A DNA stretch of 64,000 bases, taken from Viola odorata. Its lineage: Eukaryota; Streptophyta; Magnoliopsida; Malpighiales; Violaceae. Positions 34,174 to 45,282 of the stretch are shown in pieces. The stretch is from the NCBI GenBank assembly GCA_963691705.1, contig OY829544.1:3169501-3233500 (forward strand), read 5' to 3'. The translations under genes were made by a program, and so were the position numbers. The notes below the pieces were generated by a model. That model was not told where the DNA came from and did not search any database. It saw nothing but the letters and a program-made list of their open reading frames with translations. How positions within the stretch are numbered: the first letter of the stretch is position 1; each line of letters starts with the position of its first letter.

Positions 34174-36226
34174 ATGTCCAACGACCCTACCATTACCGAA
34201 GAGCATTCAGAAGTACCACCCCCACCACCCGATCCAAACATGAGCCACATTAGCTCCATATTGGAGAAAATGATGGCTAGGCTCGAGGCCATCGAAACTC
34301 GACAAGCCCAAACACCCCACCACTACAAACCCCACTACTACAAAGAACCCCTACATTTCCCCACTTCCAACAAAGAACCCGATCCACCGATCCAAGGAAT
34401 CAACTCCTATATAGTCCTCCCTTCAATAGCAACACCGAAGGTGTCAATCCCCATACTGATAGTAGCGACAACGAGGAGGATCGCCAATCACATAACCGCC
34501 CACCCCTTAACATGCCCCAAACATCCCAACCACTAAACCTAACTCGGAACAACACGTCAAACCGAGGGCCTGACATTCCACTCCACCAAGCGAATTCCTA
34601 CGTGCCACCACCATACCACACATTCGTGTCGGAACCGATCCTCCCTCGATCACATATTCCATCACGTCAAACACTTTTCTTTGACACACCACGACACGAA
34701 CCTCTAAGAGAGGCTCGAAGGGCACGTCGACATGAGGAACGGTATGACAATCCCTCCAATATTAAATTATTTCTTCCATCTTTTGAGGGTAAAGATGACC
34801 CTGATGTTTATTATGAATGGGAAAGTAAGATGGAAAGGATATTTGCATGTTACACTTACTCGGAAGAAAAGAAGTGTCATTTGGCTGTTGTTGAGTTCAC
34901 AGGTTTGGCCATACAGTGGTGGGAGAGAGTCCTGGTCAATCGAAGATTGGACGGTGAACCACCAATAATGACTTGGACTGAACTGGTGGAGGAGATGCGG
35001 CGACGGTTTGTGCCGGTCTACTACCTCCGAGATTTACATCAGAAACTCCAATGATTGTATCAAGGAAGAAAAAGTGTCACGGAGTTTTACCATGAGATGT
35101 TGTCCATGTTGACGCGATTGGATGTACGAGAGAGTAGCGAGGCAACCATGGCCCGGTTTCTTGGTGGTCTTCGCAAGGACATCTCCCAACAGTTGGACTT
35201 CCTTACCTAGAATACACTTGAGGAGATGTATCACCTAGCCCTTAAACTAGAACGCCAAGTAATCTCTAAATCCTGAAACTTTGTCAATACTACTTCTTCT
35301 TCTACTCCACACTCCGTGACTAATACCAAAAAGCCTTGGCAAACAAACACCTCTAAACCAAGCTACACCAAACCAACTGACTCCCGACCAAACTACACTA
35401 GCCCATCTGACCCCAAGCCATACACTCCCCAAGACACCTTCAAAATACCAACCCCAAACACAACCCAAAGGACTCCAAGCCGATCCATTGAGTGCTTCAA
35501 ATGCGGCGGTAAAGGACACATGAGGGCCGAATGTCCAAACCGTCGCATCATTTTAGTTCGAGAAGGAGGAGAGATAGTAAGTGAAGACGAGGAATCTGAG
35601 AGGGAAGAAGGATCTGAATCTGAGGAAGAAGATGAGTATACCCTTTTAGAGATTCCCCGAAGTCTGGTTGTCCGACGGACTTTGAGTATGCAAGCCCGAG
35701 CAGATGATGAGGTCTTGGAACAGAGAGAGAACTTGTTCCATACAAGGGGTGTAGCTGATGGGATGGTTATGTCGATCATCATTGATAATGGGAGCTGTGT
35801 TGATGTGGCTAGCACCTTACTGGTTCATTCGCTTGGATTATCGACGACCAAGCACCCACACCCTTACGTCTTGAACTGGTTCAACGATGGAAGTTCGATC
35901 AAGGTAGTCAAGCAAGTAAGAGTCAAGTTTCAGATTGGAGAGTACATGGACGAGCGAGTGTGTGACGTCGCTCCCATGCAAGCCAGCCACCTTCTGCTTG
36001 GCCGACCGTGGCAGTTTGATCGCCACGCCATTCATGACGATTTCCGCAACACCTACCGGCTCACTCACGGCGACCACAAATTCATGATACCACCACTCGC
36101 ACCTAGTCAGGTATACGAAGACCAAATCAAGCTTGAAAAAGCGAGTGCGGTCTTTGATATTTCAATTTCTTTGCTTAAAAAAGAGGGAAAGAGTGGAGTG
36201 ATCGTCAGTCAAATAGCGATTTATAG
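34174..36226 (+). pseudogene. gag-protease of a Ty3/gypsy element, decayed and truncated
   Basis: The ORF starts MSNDPTITEEHSEVPPPPP. After a frameshift before about 34512 it continues as a Retrotrans_gag domain (DPDVYYEWESKMERIF, AIQWWERVL, MTWTELVEEMRRRFVP). In-frame stops lie at 35052 (TGA), 35208 (TAG) and 35274 (TGA). A CCHC zinc knuckle (CFKCGGKGHMRAEC) follows, then an acidic Ser/Glu linker. The retropepsin-like domain has IIDNGSCVDVAS at the catalytic site and HLLLGRPWQFDRHAIHD. Reverse transcriptase should follow but the sequence is cut near 36226 by the end of a minus-strand Athila LTR. The style suggests a chromovirus-like gypsy lineage; the exact clade is not resolved. Confidence 0.85.
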
Positions 36227-36230
36227 TGCC

Positions 36231-37887
36231 TGAAAACGTGCGTGCACAAGAGATATAGTGTACAGTGGTAGTCAGGGTCGAACACAGGGATTGTGAGAGA
36301 CTGATCTAAGGTCTTGAATGTATTCGGGGGACAAAAGCACAAAAAGTAGCAAACAAGGGGGGGGTTTGCTTGGCTGAACAAGTTAGCCAAGGAAGATTCG
36401 GGAGCTAACAATTTTATCTAAGAAAACAAGGTTCGGGGTCTCGAATGTCACGTTCGAGGTCCCGGATGGTAAAGTAAAACAAATTAATAAATCGGTCCAG
36501 AAATAACAAAACAGAAATAATAAACTCAAACAATCAGAGGGAGAAAGATTCTTAGCAAGGGAATTCTTGGGTTGCATTCGGGGGCCCGATCGTCATCAGC
36601 ACAAGGGTATTCTATTCAAGACATCACAAAAATGACATAGGGACCAGATTCCTCGGATATCCCCTACTTTTATCTTAAGAGAAACTACCCCCCGTTTCCA
36701 CATATGAGGTAGTCTTGACAGTTTGCCATCCCTCCAGGCACGAGTGCGGGAGGGCCATATTCAAACTGCCCATGAAGATAAGAAAAGACAGATCTAGAGC
36801 TAAAAGTCCCTCAGTTTGTCAGGCTCGTGACCTCGCTCTAATCAATTACCCACCCTATCTATTCGAGACCACTTTGACACAGTCAAGACTAAACAGATGC
36901 CTACTTGTTCCATGCAATTTTCCTTCCGTATTCATTACATAGATGGCAACATTCACACAAAATAACAATCAGTTGATCAGACCTCAAATTAATTCATGTG
37001 AAGATCTAATTAAAACGATGAACAATTGAATATGTCATCAAGAATGTATTAAGCACATTAAGGCCTCGAATCTTCCCTTGCAACCCTTGAATCACCCTTG
37101 CTAAGAATTAAAGATTTAGCTACTCATGCTTGAAGATGAACAAATAATAATTGAAGAAAGCATAACAAGTAAATAAATAGATTAAGGGAAGAAGACTTTG
37201 TTACTAAATTCCGTTTGAAGCCCGGCGGCAAGGTTGAAGATACTAACAAGAACTAGAGAAAGAAACTAGAGAGAATTCTAAGAAAAACTAGAACTAATTA
37301 TGCTAAGTGATGAGATAATAATAGGTGGTAAGAGTTGTCCTAACCTACTCTTAGATGCTCCTTATATAGTGGAGCTCTAAGCACAAAATATCTTCAGCCT
37401 AAAACTAGGGACAAAATGCATTAATTGAAAGCCTATAAAAATGGATCCATGCTCCTTAAAGCACAAAGCTGAAAAAGCATAAAGCTGTCTGATTTTTCCA
37501 GCTTTGGGCAGGTCTGGACTGGGCTCGAGGGCTGAGATGGTCAGAGCGGTAGGTATTTGGTGGTCAGTGCGGACTATAGGAACAGTGTCAGGGGAGGCAC
37601 ATGGAAGCTCTGGCGAGATGACACGTGGAAATGTCATTCTTCGCCCTTCGGGGTCCCGAGTAGAGAAACTGATTCGGGATCTTGAACGTTGCTTTGGACT
37701 CGGGACCTCGACTTTTGGTCTTGAAGCTCAAAACTGCACAAAACGCTCCAAAAATGCATCTTTTCGCATAAACTCCCATTTTAGGCCTCGATCTGCAATA
37801 GTAGTGAAAACAAGGGTAAATTAGCAGAATCATGCCTTAAATGGGTGAGAAAATGGAGGAAAAATCACACATAAAAACATGCTATCA
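36231..37887 (-). repeat. 3' LTR of Athila-type element B
   Basis: Read on the minus strand it starts TGATAGCATGTTTTTATGTG just after a purine tract (GCAGTGTGGGGATTA). It ends near ...CACGTTTTCA, preceded by ATCCCTGTGTTCGACCCTGA, a U5 phrase common in plant Athila-type LTRs. The end could instead be 4 bp further, at 36227. The partner 5' LTR is missing. Confidence 0.7.
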
Positions 37888-38614
37888 AATAATCCCCACA
37901 CTGCCCAATGCTCGCCCTCGAGCATTCACAAAATTCAAAACAGTCCCAAAATAGAACAGACACACCAAACCATAGCACAGAGAATAAGCATGCTACTTTA
38001 GCATTCGGGACCCCGAATGAAAACAGATTCTGCCTAGATGAACCTGCATCAGATCAGAAGGGTAACGACCCTTGAGAAAAAACTTTTCCACATCAGTCTA
38101 TTCACCAGCAGTCCTCACATGGATCGGTGTTTGCACTCACACTCGTGAACAAGGTTAGGTGTTTAAACACTCAACTATGCATAAAATGCAGCACAAAACC
38201 AAATTTGCATATCAATCCGAGTACATTAGACACATGCATATGCAATCTAGCAATCAAAAGACTTCGCATCGGGGGCAAGAAGGGAAAGCAAGGAAAATAA
38301 ATAATAAGGGGAGATGGGAGAAGCATAATGAGAGGGGAGAAATAGAGAAGAGGAGAAGATAGGAAAAGAAATGAGGAGGTGGTTAAACCAACTCAAACCT
38401 GGAATGCTCCCTTGGCAGGAAAGAATCGAGATGGTGAGACAATGTTGCTGAGGGCGAAAGCTAGACTAGATTCTTCTTCTTCGAAGGGGATCTTTGCTTT
38501 CTTCATTCGGGACCAAGGCTCGGGACCTTGAATGGATGCTGGCTGCTGATTTTTCCTCTTCTTTTTCATGATTCGGACTTGCTCTCTTCTCTCTCTCTTT
38601 TATTTACATTTCTG

Positions 38615-38649
<35 letters not shown>

Positions 38650-39602
38650 CGAGAGGGAGAGAGAGAGCGCGAGACCTGGATTGTTTGAGGATCGAGACCT
38701 TTGTTCTTCGGGGGCTGGAAATTCTGTTTTCACTTCCCCACACTTATGTTTTGTCGTAGATGGGAAGTGATTTCTTTCGTTCTGCTCCGCCCTTGATTTC
38801 TTTGTTTTTAGCTTCGAGGTCTTGAATTGGCACCAGCATTCAGGGTCTTGAATTTTTGCGGGATCCCCACACTTTGCCTTTGCTGCTTCATTTGTCTAGT
38901 CTAGCCCTCGATAGTGCTCCCAACAACATTGCTCACCTGCCAAGAGAAAGATCAAGGAAAATTCAAATGGTTAGATTTAGAGAGGAAAGAAAGGATTCGG
39001 GGTCAAGAAGGAAAAATAGAACAGAAAAATGAGAGAGAATCAATTTGATGCGAAGACTCAATCTTTTTGCTGCTTTCCTATGTCTAAATGTGTCTATACC
39101 CATGGATATCGTGCAAACCCAGCCAGTACCTTGTCATGCATTCGCTCAAACAACAAAATAGGCATGAAGGCTCAAGTTCTCACAAGGTGTTAATTCGTGA
39201 CCACTGGTGTCTAGGTCTTGAAGCAGATATAAGGCATAACAGGCAAAGAATGAATCATTCGGGACCTTGACTAAGACAACAATTTTATTCTATGTGCACA
39301 AGTCAGGTGTGTGTCCATCATTGGGGTGTTTTAAAAAACTAGGCGGTAGGCTAAAATCTGAGAAAATAAAAAAAACTAGAGAATAATTCATGCATAAACT
39401 TAGGAAAAATAAACTAGAATGTAATTATAACATGCAAAATAAGTACTAGCGGTTCAAAACTCCTCCCCACACTTAGGCAGCGCATTGTCCTCAATGCGGG
39501 TAGGAGACAAAAAGATAGCAGTTTTAAACTAAAGCATAAATGTAAATTGTTCAGCAAGAGATAAACAGCCCACGCAGGGGCAAAGAGTTTAATTGTTCGG
39601 GA
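37888..39602 (-). other. 3' internal non-coding region of element B
   Basis: No convincing ORF is present. It contains CCCCACACT motifs at 37893, 38865 and 39463 (minus-strand AGTGTGGGG). One is adjacent to GCGCATTGTCCTCAATGCG, the Athila phrase seen as ATGAGGACATTGTG in element A. A pyrimidine/GA-rich low-complexity tract lies at 38590-38670. Many copies of the CATTCGGG/GTCTTGAATG word family occur. Confidence 0.55.
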
Positions 39603-40017
39603 TCAAGCGATAGGGGGGTCGAATTGCTCGATAGCAACAGTGAGGGCCTGGACTGCCTTCAAGATGGCCTGATTGGAGTCCCGGATGTCGGTGAGTAAGC
39701 CTAGGACAGTGTTGTCGATTGGCATCTGTTCGGGACCTGGGGCATGCTCTTTGGGGGCAGTCGGCGTGGCTGTGTCGGCAGAAGGTGGGAGGAACGCGGT
39801 GCACCTTACCAGATCTAGTCATTTGGGGAAGGGAGGTGGCGAAGGTGACCTCGTCTAAGTCGATGGTGTCTTCGGAGGAGGCTGATCCGAGTGGTTCAGT
39901 GGCGGTGGGTGGCTGATCGGTGGTGGTGTTTTTTGGTTGGGGTTGAGTGGAGAGAGTAGTAGGAGTGAATGAGTGAGAAGTGGTAGGTTTGTTCAGGTTG
40001 AGGCTTGTGCGTGCCAT
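39603..40017 (-). pseudogene. Post-pol ORF of element B, frameshifted
   Basis: The ORF starts MARTSLNLNKPTTSHSF at 40017. It is Thr/Ser/Pro-rich and then acidic (DTIDLDEVTFATSLPQMT). Near 39770-39800 the frame shifts. The other frame then gives a well-formed heptad-like end (LGLLTDIRDSNQAILKAVQ and LTVAIEQFD) and TGA at 39603. A C-terminal coiled coil suggests self-association. It occupies the envelope-like position of Athila, but no membrane segment is visible, so its role is unknown. Confidence 0.5.
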
Positions 40018-40189
40018 GAGGAGGAAGAAAGGTTTTGTGTTTGGAAAGAAGGGAAAGAAATGTTGTGTTGTGATTTGATTGGGAGAGATGAGGGGATTTG
40101 GGTTGGGTAACGGAAGAGATCTGACGGTTAGGTGGCGTGGGCGAGTGGGTTGGAAGACGTGGAAAGGTGGAGAGAGGGATGGGAGCTGA

Positions 40190-41438
40190 TGATGCGATCA
40201 CGGGTCCAAGAATCCGACATTTTGGCCAAAGGATCGGCCAAGGGCAGCCGAGCCTTACAAATGATCAAAAACCATGCCCGCGGTCGAGGTTCAAGCGCCA
40301 AATCCTCACAATCCAATGCCTAGACGCACGGAATTCCCAAGAAGGCCTAGCAGGTCACCCGGTCACGCACACTCATCCCAAAGCCTTGACAACAGATGCT
40401 CCATCTATGCAAGCCAGAATTGTATCGCCTAGTCTCCACTAGAATATGGACAAGTAAATGATACCCGATTTGAGAGATCAGAAGCTTGATGGAAACTTCA
40501 AGATGTTAGCTTTCATTTGGGACAAGTTTCAGGTCAATCGGACGGGTGGATCAAAAGTTAGGCTACTCGACATTTTGGCGCGCAGGAAGGAAAATGCTAG
40601 CGTGATCACGGTTAGGCCTAACCGTGAATCACGCTATCTTCTGATGTGGGAGCTGATCCTTGGGTGCCTTACCGTGATCACGGTTCGTTCTAACCGTGAA
40701 TCACGGTAGGAGTTGTGTCGAGCGTGATCACGTTTAGTCCTTAATGTGAATCACGCTAACCTCTGATGCTGTTTGGGTTTTGTGGAATCCTTACCGTGAT
40801 CACGGTAAGGATTAGCAGTGATCACGATAGTGAGTTTTTGGCTAACGTGATCACGGTTAGGCCTAACCGTGAATCACGTTAGCGTCGGATTTGTTGCCTT
40901 TTTGCTTACTTGTATAAATAGCTCTTGTCTCATTTCTTTTAGTTAGTTTTTAGACTTTGAGTGATATTTTGTAAAGTGAGATTACTCCTTCCTCATATCA
41001 CCTAAGCCTTGAGCTCATCATTTTAATTCCTTGAGAGGGATCGCTTGAGTTTGAGATTACTCCTCCCGATCTCTCTCCGGGAAATCAAAGCTTGTAATCG
41101 TGTTGACGATTTGTGTGAATGAAATATATATTTTTCTTGTTTGATCATCCATAGAAACGAGTCCCAACTTGGCCCTCGGATTATATCTTGATCAAGCAAT
41201 CGTTCGTGTGATTTTCGCTACTCCGTGTGTGCTCATCTCCGTTCCCTCCATCTATCTTCTAATTCCCCGGTAACTCTCATCTTTCCATCGCTCGTTTGTG
41301 TCTCTTTCTCCGCTGCATCTCTATATCTTGTTATTTCCCTCTTTGTGGTCATGTGTGTGCTAGATAATTCGCTTGGCTAGATCCTCCATAAGCTCCATAT
41401 GCAATTCGGCCTACTAACCCTAGGCCGTGATCGCATCA
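40190..41438 (+). repeat. 5' LTR of the non-autonomous gypsy element
   Basis: The TATA box TATAAATAG is near 40913. Upstream lies an array of palindromic CGTGATCACG modules. The region downstream of the TATA box (about 40950-41438) would form R/U5. Confidence 0.9.
40600..40885 (+). promoter_or_regulatory. Palindromic CGTGATCACG module array in U3 (5' LTR)
   Basis: Five modules of about 35-40 bp start near 40602, 40671, 40718, 40793 and 40847. Each pairs CGTGATCACG with a facing CGTGAATCACG or GTGATCACG around a short spacer such as GTTAGGCCTAAC. They lie just upstream of the TATA box, so they may be transcription-factor sites or hairpins. Their function is inferred. Confidence 0.7.
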
Positions 41439-41440
41439 AG

Positions 41441-41452
41441 TGGTAGCGGAGC
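41441..41452 (+). other. Primer-binding-site-like TGGTAGCGGAGC
   Basis: It lies two bases after the 5' LTR. The same sequence follows the LTR at 33481. It resembles the common initiator-Met primer site TGGTATCAGAGC at most positions but not all, so the priming tRNA is uncertain. Confidence 0.6.
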
Positions 41453-42639
41453 TTTTGGCCGCCTATCGATTTTTTCTAGTTTTTGTTCAAAGTGTTAGAA
41501 CCTTTCTTTCTTGATATCTTGAGTTTAGTCGGTTATTTTCGATAGATATTTCAAGTGGGCTTTTGATTGAGGGTTGTGATCAATTTGGTAAAACAAAATT
41601 CTGAAAATTTGAGAAAAATCATTTGGGTGTGTTCTTGAGGTTCTTCATTGTTCTTGGTGTTCTTGCAAAAAAAAAAAAAAAAAATGAACAAAAAGGGAAA
41701 GTTTGATCCAAAATTATTTAGCTAAAGATTTAACCAAGTGTTTAGCCCAATTAATTAATTTTTCTTCACTTGGCCGGCTACCCCTTGCACAACAAGGGTC
41801 AAACAACCTCATCTTTTGCATTAAATGCAATAGGCCACCTCACCCTAGCTTGTTGACATTTTGACCTACTTATCAAACCCTCCTAACTAAATTGCCCAAT
41901 TCCAACTAAACTAGCCCATCCTTTTTCCTCAAGGCTAGCCGTCCTCCTTTTCTTCTTAGTGTTCAGCAGTCCTTTTCCTTTTCTTGAGTCTTAAACAAGT
42001 CCTAAACTCAAGTCTTAAACTCATTAAATTCTAACTTGAGTTTTAAACCTTTTGAGTCCTAAACTTAAGTTTACTTAAGTCCTAAACTTCCAAGTATTTG
42101 TCAATACATTTCTTAGTCTTTCTTTGAGTCTTTTACACCTTTAAACCAAATAATTCCAGCTTTCTTCCCTTCCAACGGAAAATTCAAAGTTTTCCCTCAA
42201 AACTGAAATTTTGAATTTTTCTTTGGAATTATGAAATTTTTTTTTCTAGCTTTCTCTTGAGTCCTTTGTGAGTTTAATATTTCCTCCTCTTGTTCTAATC
42301 TCTTGAGCACTTGCGAAGGTAGTTGTTGACGAATTGCTTGATTCGAATCATAAGTTTGTTTGCGGCAACAAGTTGTGTGGTGAGCAAGCTTTGTGAGTGG
42401 ATGTATTGAGCGTTTGTGAGGCTATCTTTTGCGAGTGATTAAACACGAGTGTTAAACACGTGAGGGAGAGAATTATTTTTCTAACCCTTGTTTAAGTGTG
42501 CAGGTACACGGAGAACGCGAAGTTGAGTGTTTGTGAGCACATATTTTTCGAGTGACCTAAACACGAGTGTTTAAACACGTGAGGGAGAGATTATTTTCTA
42601 ACGTATATATATTTAGTTTGTTCAATCTTTCAGGCACAA
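41453..42639 (+). other. 5' leader of the non-autonomous gypsy element
   Basis: Non-coding. It has a poly(A) run (41667-41683) and many GAGTCTTAAAC/GTCCTAAAC words (41990-42080). A tandem duplication of ACACGAGTGTTAAACACGTGAGGGAGAGA lies at about 42445 and 42562. GTGCAGGTACAC near 42499 is shared with the leader at 34163. Confidence 0.6.
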
Positions 42640-45282
42640 TGTCGCAAGATAGTGATTGTGAATCTTGTGACCAAGAAGAGTATTATGATGATGATACTTC
42701 ACAATGCCATGATGATGATAGTGGTTATGAATCATACGGTGATGCTAGTGACCACTCCAATGACGATGAGAATTTTGAACCAAGTGGTGAAAGTGGTGAC
42801 GGGTCATGTAGTGAAGCTAGTTGCAAATTTGATGATGATGAGCATTTGAACCGTGTGATGAAATCGGCGATGAATATAGCATTGATAGTGAGGATAAGTA
42901 CCAAGATGAAAGTGAAGTAACTTGTAGCGAGAATGAAGACTATGAAGAGACTTCAAGTCCTCGTCTCTTAATCCGAGGCTCAACTTCAAGTTGTAGTGAG
43001 GATGACGACGATGAAGATTTTCCAAGCCTCCAAGTCTCAAGCTATGGCCTCGGTTCCATTGCACACCAAAGCCTTGGCAATGGCCCGGAACCAAGACACT
43101 TTCTCTCCTCAAGAGTACAAGTCCGCACTAAACAAAATGGAACGCCAAACCGAGTTCCTCATCTTCCTTCTCCAAGGGTTCGACCTCGCCAAGGTCGTCC
43201 AAGTGTGCAAGACTCTTCTTTCGATTCTACCTTCGAGTCTACATTGCAAGAAGTCCAACCTAACCAATTCACTCAACAACCGCAACAACCCACTCCCTCT
43301 CAATCCTTTGAACCACGTTCGACAATTGACATTTTGGACGTGATTGAAAGGAATGTGGTTGAGCTTCAAGCCATTGCGGCAAGGAAGAGTGAAAAATGTA
43401 AGGTTGAACAAGAGAGAAAAAGAAGAGAGCGAGAGATAAAAGAAAAGAGAGAGTGTGGAGAGAAGAAAGTAAGCGATGAGGAAAATACACGGCATGAAAA
43501 AAGTAAGCATGCCAATGAGAGTGAGTGCAACCGCACCCGTGAGAATGAGTTGAGTGAGTTCATTGAGCCAAATCAATTTCAAGTTTTTAACAACCTATTG
43601 TTTGAATTATATTTTGACAATCCGTTGTTTGAGCTTGAAATTGAGAGAAAAGAAAGTGAGCAAAACAGCCCCCATGAAAAAAGTGAGCATGGGTTAAGAG
43701 ATATTGAGCAAAACAGCCCGCATGAAAAGAACGAGCATGCGAGAGAGAAACACACACATGAGAGGAGTGAATATACAGAAAAATTGAGAGAAGAAAGTGA
43801 GGAAAAGAAGCAAACTGAAATTGTGGGAGCTATTGATCCAATGAGCGTGCCTTTGTGCAATGAGGATCAATTAGCTAACTCTAACATTGACACTTCTTTT
43901 CCTACTGTTTGTGTGTCTTTCTTGCAGAAAATTTCGAAGGGTTGTCACGAACATACGCACACAAATGTTCCAAGGAGCGAAGGTGGTTCTAAACCATCAA
44001 TCCTAGGAGGTATTGGAAGTTCAATTGCTCAACCTTGGTGCTCCCAATGACAAGGCCTTGAGGTAAACTGTCCCAACCTTCCCGCTTTGTCCGAGAGGTA
44101 CGTACCAAACCCTTCTTTGAATGCTCAATTGTTTGAGGTTGTTCACTTCACTCATCTCTATTCACATGCTGAAATTTCTCATGACAAACATTTATTTTGT
44201 GATAGAGAAACATTCTTACATTTCATTGAGCAGGATCCATTTGTTCGTGTATTTGAGAACCACTTGGGTACGACTTTTATTGCATGTCGCAAAAACCTCA
44301 TTGTACCCTTCGTCAAGCATGAATCTTCTTGGTTTGAGCATGAACCTTACTTGAATGAAAATTTTGTGGCATGTGTTAAACTCCCTAATTTGCATTTCAT
44401 CAAGTATGACCCTTTCTTGCTCAAACGTGCTAATTTTTGTAATTTTTTGGATAGTATGTATGATTTATATACATGTTGTTTTCATTTGGAATCCATGATT
44501 GATTGGCATAAAGCGTGGAAACAATTCTTTCGCTCCAACTTGTTAGAATTTTCTTGGTCTAAATGCTGCAAGGAATTGTATTCCTTTTTGTGCCGATTGC
44601 TAGGTATTCCAAAGCGTTTTGTGTTTGGGCGTGTGGCTCAATTTTCTTGGCTGATCCTTATAGGACGCTTTGAGAAAATGACCCACCGCCTATGTTGTTT
44701 AATAGTTTGTGACCCCGTGCGCATCCTTAAGATTGTCTTGAAGACCCATGTGTGTCAATATCAAATGGATGTGCATGATTTTGAATTGAATAAATTTTAT
44801 TTTGCTAATTGTAGCCTACATGAAGTATTTGTGGATAATATGCACTTAAATACCATGGATATATTGAGTGTTAGGAGAACACAAATTCTTAGACCGAATG
44901 TGTCAAGAATTAATTGGTTTAACTCTTACGAGAGTTTGTGTTTTCTCTTGCGGAATTTGTTTGGTATTTTCAAGTGCATTGTGCTTGTGTGTAGTGCTCA
45001 ATTCTCGTGGCTTGTTATTGTGAGCCGAAGAGAAAAGATGAGTTATTGTGTCGGTTGTTCTACACTTTGTGATGCCATCCATATTGTGCATGAAATTTTT
45101 CAAAACGATGGGCATCCATGTGTAATCACTATTGTTCATTCCTCCTTGGATCACCCTATGCGTAGGCACGCGCAATTGCGCCTCTTGGGTTTCTCACCTT
45201 TGTTTCCAAGTATTTTTAAATGTGTAGGTGAGACGATTGAGGTTATGGATTCGAGGACGAATCCTTTTGAAGAGGGAGAGGT
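42640..45282 (+). pseudogene. Long novel ORF of the non-autonomous gypsy element, two lesions
   Basis: Starting MSQDSDCESCDQEEYYDDD, the first ~70 residues are extremely acidic with Cys. A one-base frame change between about 42842 and 42860 moves to the frame that stays open, except for TGA at 44048, to the purine tract. The middle has Gln/Pro-rich then highly charged segments with repeated EQNSPHEK and KSEH/NEHAREKH. The last ~390 residues hold a hydrophobic, Cys/Phe/His-rich region with two diverged copies of a ~60-residue block (RLLGIPKRFVFGRVAQFSWL and NLFGIFKCIVLVCSAQFSWL). The end DSRTNPFEEGE copies a gypsy pol terminus. I recognise no enzyme. The extension into the 3' LTR (to 45535) is fortuitous. 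Confidence 0.55.

Noticed and set aside
34512..36125. Minus-strand ORFs of 65-140 residues opposite the gypsy gag-protease
   Set aside because: These are shadow frames of the plus-strand gag and protease, which have clear domains.
40132..40442. Overlapping ORFs of 62-101 residues at the LTR start, on both strands
   Set aside because: They fall in LTR sequence repeated at 45194-45416, span the element junction and encode nothing recognisable.
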